Part shown: positions 22,847-27,175 of the stretch, in pieces | Numbering within the stretch: the first letter of the stretch is position 1 | How the letters are laid out: each line of letters opens with the position of its first letter | NCBI GenBank assembly: GCA_002877875.1 | Contig: PNIE01000053.1 | Coordinates: forward strand, 1 to 27,175 | DNA from: Caldimicrobium thiodismutans | Lineage (GTDB): Bacteria; Desulfobacterota; Thermodesulfobacteria; Thermodesulfobacteriales; Thermodesulfobacteriaceae | Direction: 5' to 3' | Length of the DNA stretch: 27,175 nt | Made by a program: the position numbers and the translations under genes | Notes under the pieces: generated by a model | Database searches by the model: none | What the model saw: only the letters and a program-made list of their open reading frames with translations | Told to the model about the DNA's origin: nothing

Positions 22847-23995
22847 ATGAAGCTTATTTTTCGATTTTTGATATTTCTTTTATTTTTTTTAGCCTTTATT
22901 TTTCCTTCAGTTAACGCAGAAGAAAATATACTCTTAGAGGAACATATAGAAAATATAGAGGTTCTTCCTTCTAATATAGTAGTAAACCTTCCCCTTGATG
23001 TTAATCAGCAGATAGCCTATTTTGTGAAGTATTTCACAACTGAGAAGAAAGAGGTTATTCAGCGCTGGTTTAAAAGATGTGGTCCTTATTTGCCTTATTT
23101 TAAGACTATCTTTAGAGAGGAAAAGCTTCCTGAGGATCTGGTGTATTTGGCTTTAGTTGAGAGTGGTTGTAATCCCTTTGCTGTCTCCCGAGCAGGGGCT
23201 GTTGGAATTTGGCAGTTTGTAGAGGTTACAGCCCGTCAATATGGATTGAAAATTGATTATTGGATTGATGAAAGAAAGGACTTTATTAAAGCGACCTATG
23301 CGGCTGCTCGCTATTTAAAAAGGTTATATGAAATCTTTGGAGACTGGAGACTTGCAGTTGCAAGTTATAATGCTGGTGAAGGAAGGGTTTTAAGAGCTTT
23401 AAAGTCAAAAAATTATGCTGATTACTGGAAGGTTATGATGAGCGGAGCTATACCCTTTGAAACTTTTGCTTATCTTCCCCAGTGGCTTGCTATAACTATT
23501 TTGGTTAAAAACCCTCAAAAATACGGTTTTGAACCAATAGATGAAACTCCCTGGGAATATATAGAAATAGAGGTACCAGGAGGCATAGATTTAAAAGCTA
23601 TAGCCCTTGCTGCCAATAGTGACCTTTATGTTATAAGAAGTCTCAATGCCGAGCTTAGAAGAGAGTTTACTCCCCCTGGATATTTTTATTCTCTTAAGCT
23701 TCCTTCAAAATCAAAAGATTTCTTTTATAAAAATCTTTCAAATTTGCCTTTAGAAGAAGTAAAGGTAAATACTCCTAATGGAGAAGTGAGTCTTTTTGTT
23801 TTGTCGGAAGTAACGGAAGAAGTAAAATCAAAATGGCCAAAGGAGAAAGAGGTACCCCTTTCTAAAACTATAAAAAACTCCTCTGACACTAAAAAGGTCC
23901 AAGCTAAATTAAAAGAATCTTCTTCTAAGACAAAAAAATCCTCTTCTAAAAGAAAAAAGCCTTCTTCTACAATCAAAAAAACGAAAAAAAGGTAA
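22847..23995 (+). CDS. MltD-like lytic murein transglycosylase with a basic repeat tail
   Basis: A 382-residue envelope protein. Residues 1-24 are a signal peptide (hydrophobic to about 19, then SVNA). The SLT domain spans about 84-195: catalytic Glu105 in LALVESGCNP, GAVGIWQF (117-124) and AVASYNAGEG (170-179). It cleaves glycan strands with formation of 1,6-anhydro ends. Residues near 245-290 (IDLKAIALAANSDL ... NAEL ... TPPGYFYSLKLP) match the degenerate LysM-like module that follows the SLT domain in many MltD proteins. The last 35 residues are very basic and Ser/Lys-rich, with three 7-residue repeats. No lipobox Cys is present. It is the last gene of its operon, 2 nt from the convergent parB end. 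Confidence 0.9.
   Translation: MKLIFRFLIFLLFFLAFIFPSVNAEENILLEEHIENIEVLPSNIVVNLPLDVNQQIAYFVKYFTTEKKEVIQRWFKRCGPYLPYFKTIFREEKLPEDLVYLALVESGCNPFAVSRAGAVGIWQFVEVTARQYGLKIDYWIDERKDFIKATYAAARYLKRLYEIFGDWRLAVASYNAGEGRVLRALKSKNYADYWKVMMSGAIPFETFAYLPQWLAITILVKNPQKYGFEPIDETPWEYIEIEVPGGIDLKAIALAANSDLYVIRSLNAELRREFTPPGYFYSLKLPSKSKDFFYKNLSNLPLEEVKVNTPNGEVSLFVLSEVTEEVKSKWPKEKEVPLSKTIKNSSDTKKVQAKLKESSSKTKKSSSKRKKPSSTIKKTKKR
23918..23980 (+). repeat. Three tandem 21-nt units encoding a Ser/Lys-rich tail
   Basis: Three in-frame 7-codon units at 23918-23938, 23939-23959 and 23960-23980 encode SSSKTKK, SSSKRKK and PSSTIKK, followed by TKKR and stop. The units differ at several bases, so this is an old or selected repeat rather than a fresh duplication. 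Confidence 0.75.
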
Positions 23996-23997
23996 AA

Positions 23998-24897
23998 TTA
24001 GGTTTGGACAAAGGAAGTTTTTAATTTTTCAAGGAATTTTTCTGCACTCTCTAAAGAGTCAAATTGAAAGACAAAACAGGGTTTTTTCCTTTGCATTTTA
24101 ACGAGGACCTTTGTGCCTACAAGCTTACTTAACTCTTCGGATAGATAGAGAAGATCAGGATCTGGCTCTTTAGGTGGCTTTTTCTCTCCTGTTTCATACT
24201 CCTTTTTTATTCTTTCGACGAGCCTTTCAGTTTCTCTCACAGATAGATTTTTTTCAAGGATAAGATCCCTTGCCTTAAGCTGTAATTCCTCATTGGGAAG
24301 AGAGAGAAGGGCTTTTGCATGCCCAACTGTTAGACGTTCTTTTAGAAGATCCTCTTGAATCTCTTTAGGTAATTTTAAGAGTCTCAAGAAATTAGCTACC
24401 GTTGCCCTATCTTTCCCAATTTTATTAGCAATATCCTCTTGGGTGAAGCCAAATTTTTCTATAAGATTTTTGTAAGCTAAAGCTACCTCAAGGGGATTTA
24501 GGTCTTTTCTTTGAAGATTTTCCATAATGGAGACAAGAAGGGCTTCTTCATCAGAGAGGTCTTTTACAATAGCAGGAATGGTTTTAAGACCAAGTTTTTT
24601 GGCAGCTCTAAGTCTTCTCTCTCCTGCTATGCATTCATAAAGATCCTCTGAAATTTTTCTAACGATAATTGGTTGAAGGACTCCTTTTTCCTCTATGGAT
24701 TTAAGTAATTCCTGGAAGGATTCATCTTCCCTAAAGGTTATTCGAGGTTGAAGATTGAAAAAGGTCACGAAATCAAGAGGAAGCTCCGTGTAACCTTTTG
24801 TTGGATCTTTGACTTTTTCTAAATTTTCTTCAGCTAATTCAGGAATAAGCTCAGCTAATCCCTTTCCTAAGGCCCTTTTTTTAATCTTTATCGTCAT
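23998..24897 (-). CDS. parB: Chromosome-partitioning protein ParB
   Basis: CTP-dependent DNA clamp that loads at parS sites and spreads to form the partition complex. The N-terminal ALGKGLAELI (9-18) is the short ParA-contacting motif. The ParB/Sulfiredoxin core includes LQPRITF (49-55) and AGERRLRAAK (91-100, nucleotide-binding box). ENLQRKDLNPLEVA (126-139) and the helix-turn-helix FTQEDIANKIGKDRATVANFL (151-171) follow, then a C-terminal dimerisation region. At 299 residues it is a chromosomal-type ParB. No parA/soj is in the window; it follows gatA by 13 nt. An 8-nt sequence (GATTGAGC) repeats with 10-nt period across the gatA stop and the parB ribosome binding site. Confidence 0.94.
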   Translation of the reverse strand: MTIKIKKRALGKGLAELIPELAEENLEKVKDPTKGYTELPLDFVTFFNLQPRITFREDESFQELLKSIEEKGVLQPIIVRKISEDLYECIAGERRLRAAKKLGLKTIPAIVKDLSDEEALLVSIMENLQRKDLNPLEVALAYKNLIEKFGFTQEDIANKIGKDRATVANFLRLLKLPKEIQEDLLKERLTVGHAKALLSLPNEELQLKARDLILEKNLSVRETERLVERIKKEYETGEKKPPKEPDPDLLYLSEELSKLVGTKVLVKMQRKKPCFVFQFDSLESAEKFLEKLKTSFVQT

Positions 24898-24910
24898 CGC
24901 TCAATCCTGC

Positions 24911-26371
24911 TCAATCTTTTAGTATAGGAGGAATAAATTTTAAAGACAAATCCTTTTCTATCTGATAGGCAAGGGCAAGAACTAATTCATCTTTGAATTG
25001 AGGCCCAATTATCTGAACTCCTACAGGAAGATTATCAGTAGTTAGCCCCACTGGAAGGCTAAGAGCAGGAAGCCCAGCCAGGTTAACTGGAATAGTAAAA
25101 ATGTCAGACAAATACATCTGTAGAGGATCAGAAATTTTTTCACCCAGCCTAAAAGGGGGCGTTGGGGTGGTTGGAGTAAGAATTAAATCTACCTCTTTAA
25201 AAGCCTTTTCAAAATCTTCTTTTATAAGGGTTCTTACCTTTGAGGCTTTGAGATAGTAGGCATCATAATATCCTGCTGAAAGGGCATAGGTTCCAAGCAT
25301 GATCCTTCTTTTTACCTCTTTTCCAAAACCAAGTCCCCTTGATTTTTTGTACATTTCAAGAAGACTTTTAGCCTCTGCTCTAAATCCATATTTTACCCCG
25401 TCATATCTTGCAAGATTTGAACTTGCCTCAGCAGGAGCAATTATATAATAAGTAGCTACCGCATACTTAGTGTGAGGCAGAGATATTTCCACCATAGTGT
25501 GCCTTTTTTTCAAAATTTCAATAGTTTTTTCAAGGTATTTAGTAATTTCAGGATCAATATCATAGGAGTAATATTCTTTGGGAAGACCTATTTTAAAGGT
25601 GGTATTTAGATTATTTTCTATGAATTCGAGATAATTAGGAATTTCAATTTCTGCTGAAGTAGAGTCTTTAGGATCATTTCCTGCAATAGCTTGAAGAAGA
25701 AGAGCGGTATCCTCAACTGTTAAACCAAAGGGCCCAATTTGATCCAGAGAGGAGGCAAAGGCCACAAGCCCAAAACGGGAGACAAGGCCATAGGTAGGTT
25801 TCATACCTACCACACCGCAAAAGGCAGCAGGCTGTCTTATGGAACCACCTGTGTCTGACCCAAGAGATCCAAGCCCCATTCTTAGAGCAACAGAAACAGC
25901 AGAACCTCCCGACGAGCCTCCAGGGACTCTCTCAAGATCCCAAGGATTTCTTGTAGGGAAAAAACCAGAGTTTTCTGTAGAAGAACCCATTGCAAATTCA
26001 TCCATATTAGTCTTTCCAATAAAGACAACTCCCTGGCTTTTTAATCTCTCAATAACAGTAGCATCATAGGGAGCAATGTAATTAGCAAGGATTTTAGAGG
26101 CACAAGTTGTAGGATGCCCTTTTATAAGAATATTATCCTTTATAGAGAGGGGAATCCCTGTAAGTAAGTCCCTTTTTCCCTCTTTTCTCTTTTTATCTGC
26201 CTCTTCGGCCTGTTTAAGCACCCACTCCTCATTTACATAAAGAAAGGCCTTAACCAAGGGATCATATTTTTTAATTTGTTCCAGAGTTAAGGTACAGAGC
26301 TCTTTGCTGGAAAGCTTTCCCTCATCAAGGAGGTTTAGAGCTTTTTTTAAAGTAAGCTCTTTCAATTCCAT
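24911..26371 (-). CDS. gatA: Glutamyl-/aspartyl-tRNA amidotransferase subunit A
   Basis: Amidase subunit of GatCAB, releasing ammonia from glutamine for conversion of Glu-tRNA(Gln) or Asp-tRNA(Asn). The amidase-signature Ser-cisSer-Lys triad is complete: Lys78 in GIPLSIKDN, Ser153 in PGGSSGGSA and Ser177 in GSDTGGSIRQPAAFCG. Length, 486 residues, is standard. The ATG is preceded by AAGGAGA at 8 nt. It lies 30 nt after gatC; gatB is not in the window and must be elsewhere. Its presence implies that at least one of Gln-tRNA or Asn-tRNA is made indirectly. Confidence 0.96.
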   Translation of the reverse strand: MELKELTLKKALNLLDEGKLSSKELCTLTLEQIKKYDPLVKAFLYVNEEWVLKQAEEADKKRKEGKRDLLTGIPLSIKDNILIKGHPTTCASKILANYIAPYDATVIERLKSQGVVFIGKTNMDEFAMGSSTENSGFFPTRNPWDLERVPGGSSGGSAVSVALRMGLGSLGSDTGGSIRQPAAFCGVVGMKPTYGLVSRFGLVAFASSLDQIGPFGLTVEDTALLLQAIAGNDPKDSTSAEIEIPNYLEFIENNLNTTFKIGLPKEYYSYDIDPEITKYLEKTIEILKKRHTMVEISLPHTKYAVATYYIIAPAEASSNLARYDGVKYGFRAEAKSLLEMYKKSRGLGFGKEVKRRIMLGTYALSAGYYDAYYLKASKVRTLIKEDFEKAFKEVDLILTPTTPTPPFRLGEKISDPLQMYLSDIFTIPVNLAGLPALSLPVGLTTDNLPVGVQIIGPQFKDELVLALAYQIEKDLSLKFIPPILKD

Positions 26372-26401
26372 AAATTTTCTCCTTTTTTGTTTGAACTTTC
26401 C

Positions 26402-26695
26402 TTAGGGTGCCTTAACCACCTTAGGCACAACGATTAAAGTGTCTTTAAGCTCAGGGGCAATTTTAAGAAGCCCCTCAATATTTTCAAAGGTTTCTACCTC
26501 GTCCTCTCTAAAGGGAGTTTTTTTCTTATAGGGATGAAAGGTTGGTGCTATTGTTGAAGTATCAACCTCTTGAAGTTCTTGAAAATAGTCAAGAATTTTA
26601 GAGAGCTCTTCTGTATAAGCTAAAAGTTCTTCTTCAGAAAATTCAAGCCTTGCAAGATGGGCAATCTTTTTTACCTCATCAGGGGTTATAGGCAT
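26402..26695 (-). CDS. gatC: Glutamyl-/aspartyl-tRNA amidotransferase subunit C
   Basis: Small stabilising subunit of GatCAB that wraps between GatA and GatB. The 97-residue product has the family pattern: ITPDEVKKIAHLARLEFSEEE at the N-terminus, a helical LSKILDYFQELQEVDT, then TFHPY and FREDEV. A TTG four codons upstream is open in frame, but it overlaps the ribosome binding site; ATG 26695 lies 5 nt after GGAGG and is the natural start. First gene of the gatC-gatA-parB unit. Confidence 0.94.
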   Translation of the reverse strand: MPITPDEVKKIAHLARLEFSEEELLAYTEELSKILDYFQELQEVDTSTIAPTFHPYKKKTPFREDEVETFENIEGLLKIAPELKDTLIVVPKVVKAP

Positions 26696-26703
26696 AAAAA
26701 CCT

Positions 26704-26723
26704 CCAATTTTTAAAAGAATTGG
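26704..26723 (-). promoter_or_regulatory. Inverted repeat in the gatC leader
   Basis: CCAATT (26704-26709) and AATTGG (26718-26723) form a perfect 6-bp inverted repeat with an 8-nt loop. It covers the predicted 5' end of the gatC mRNA, and its last two bases belong to the GGAGG ribosome binding site. It could be a 5' stabilising hairpin, a translation control element or an operator. Confidence 0.4.
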
Positions 26724-26728
26724 CTATA

Positions 26729-26756
26729 AGTATAATCAATTTTCAAAGTATTTCAA
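26729..26756 (-). promoter_or_regulatory. Promoter of gatC-gatA-parB
   Basis: On the minus strand a -35 TTGAAA (26756-26751) and a -10 TATACT (26734-26729) are 16 nt apart. The expected start near 26722 leaves a leader of about 27 nt with GGAGG before gatC. Confidence 0.55.
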
Positions 26757-26961
26757 AGTCCTTAAATCTCTCTCTTTTTCCCTGTAAGAAGAGTCACTCT
26801 TTACATAAAAGCCCCTATATCCCCTTACCTAAGTTCGAAAAATTTAATTTATGGCTGAAAAAGTGCATTTTAAAAACAAAAGGATGCCAAAGTTAAGAGG
26901 CAGAATCACGAGGAAGATGGAGTGAAATTAAGAGATTTGATGTGGAAAATGCTATTTTAGT

Positions 26962-26990
26962 TTGACAATTTTTAATTTTTTTGTTAAATT
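26962..26990 (+). promoter_or_regulatory. Promoter of the terminal gene
   Basis: A perfect -35 TTGACA (26962-26967), 17-nt spacer and -10 TAAATT (26985-26990) preceded by TGT, an extended -10. The start near 26997 would give a leader of about 27 nt containing AAAGGGGGT before the ATG at 27024. Confidence 0.65.
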
Positions 26991-27023
26991 TTTGGTAACG
27001 ATAAATTTAAAAAAGGGGGTAAG

Positions 27024-27175
27024 ATGAATATTGCTTCTAATTTTAGCGATAAGGAAATAAGAGAGATAATCCGTGAAATTTTTGAGAAGGAGCTTGAAAA
27101 AAGGATTTCTGAGATTATTGAGAGAAAGATCATAGGTTATGAGAAGAGCCTTTCAGAGGTTTCTCTTCTTGAGAG
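27024..27175 (+). CDS. N-terminus of an unrecognised helical, coiled-coil-prone protein (partial)
   Basis: The first 50 codons of a gene that continues past the window edge. The product is rich in Glu, Lys, Ile and Arg with a hydrophobic heptad-like spacing (EIREIIREIFEKELEKRISE), so it is predicted to be strongly helical, possibly coiled coil. There is no signal peptide. It has a good promoter and a GGGGGT ribosome binding site 3 nt before the ATG. Too little is visible to name a family. Confidence 0.7.
   Translation, partial: MNIASNFSDKEIREIIREIFEKELEKRISEIIERKIIGYEKSLSEVSLLE

Larger units (their letters stand above)
26696..27023. other. Divergent intergenic region (gatC / terminal gene)
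   Basis: About 330 nt. It contains the gatC leader hairpin and promoter at the left, and a consensus-like promoter for the terminal gene at the right. In the middle (about 26760-26950) there is no confident gene. A 24-codon basic open frame at 26851-26925 is discussed in findings. No tRNA or recognisable riboswitch was found. Confidence 0.6.

Noticed and set aside
26657..26896. 79-codon plus-strand frame crossing the gatC start
   Set aside because: It begins inside gatC on the opposite strand, spans the gatC promoter, and has no ribosome binding site or domain pattern.
1..27175. Mobile elements, CRISPR array, toxin-antitoxin or phage-defence cassette
   Set aside because: No transposase, integrase, regularly spaced repeats, terminal inverted repeats or known defence domains were seen. 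Nearly all sequence is covered by recognisable housekeeping genes.

Overview
The window is an AT-rich, very tightly packed bacterial chromosome segment. It has no insertion sequences, prophage genes, CRISPR array or rRNA. LpxK (lipid A), a GT9 heptosyltransferase-like enzyme, lipoprotein and periplasmic signals, LdcA and an MltD-like transglycosylase point to a Gram-negative cell. An archaeal-type PEP carboxylase, an alpha-subunit class I fumarase, GatC/GatA, a small c-type cytochrome and Lys/Glu-rich proteins suggest a thermophilic anaerobe, perhaps of the Thermodesulfobacteria type. That placement is inference from gene content, not from a database match.

Layout. (1) 1-33: 3' end of a tRNA, probably Pro. 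(2) 90-1943 (+): SpeD-like protein, spermidine synthase, rsmD. (3) 5563-1940 (-): cysteine desulfurase, NagZ-like hydrolase, fumarase alpha, lipoprotein. (4) 5725-6819 (+): aroC, divergent from the desulfurase. (5) 8832-6821 (-): HIT-family nucleotide enzyme, then ppcA. (6) 8923-11967 (+): flippase-like membrane protein, lpxK, an unrecognised small protein, rpe. (7) 15671-11939 (-): DUF58 protein, TgpA-like transglutaminase, PgsA-like phosphatidyltransferase. (8) 16025-20074 (+): cytochrome c, M48 membrane protease, prmA, coaX, ldcA. (9) 20858-20052 (-): GT9 glycosyltransferase. (10) 20943-23995 (+): DegT aminotransferase, TIM-barrel protein, lytic transglycosylase. (11) 26695-23998 (-): gatC, gatA, parB. 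(12) 27024 to the end (+): start of an unrecognised helical protein.

Themes. Much of the window serves the cell envelope: LpxK, GT9, DegT, PgsA, LdcA, NagZ, MltD-like, DUF58/TgpA and M48. The rest is core metabolism and translation. Genes within an operon usually overlap or lie within about 30 nt of each other. All five convergent junctions overlap or are separated by 1-2 nt, so transcripts must end inside the opposing gene. Three promoters sit so close to their start codons (8-10 nt from the -10 box) that the mRNAs should be leaderless.

Most notable observation: the SpeD homologue upstream of speE keeps the AdoMet decarboxylase fold signatures but lacks the serine that becomes the pyruvoyl cofactor (Ala88) and the catalytic cysteine (Glu108). 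It looks like a pseudoenzyme kept in an operon with its pathway partner. I found no unmistakable new multi-gene system.
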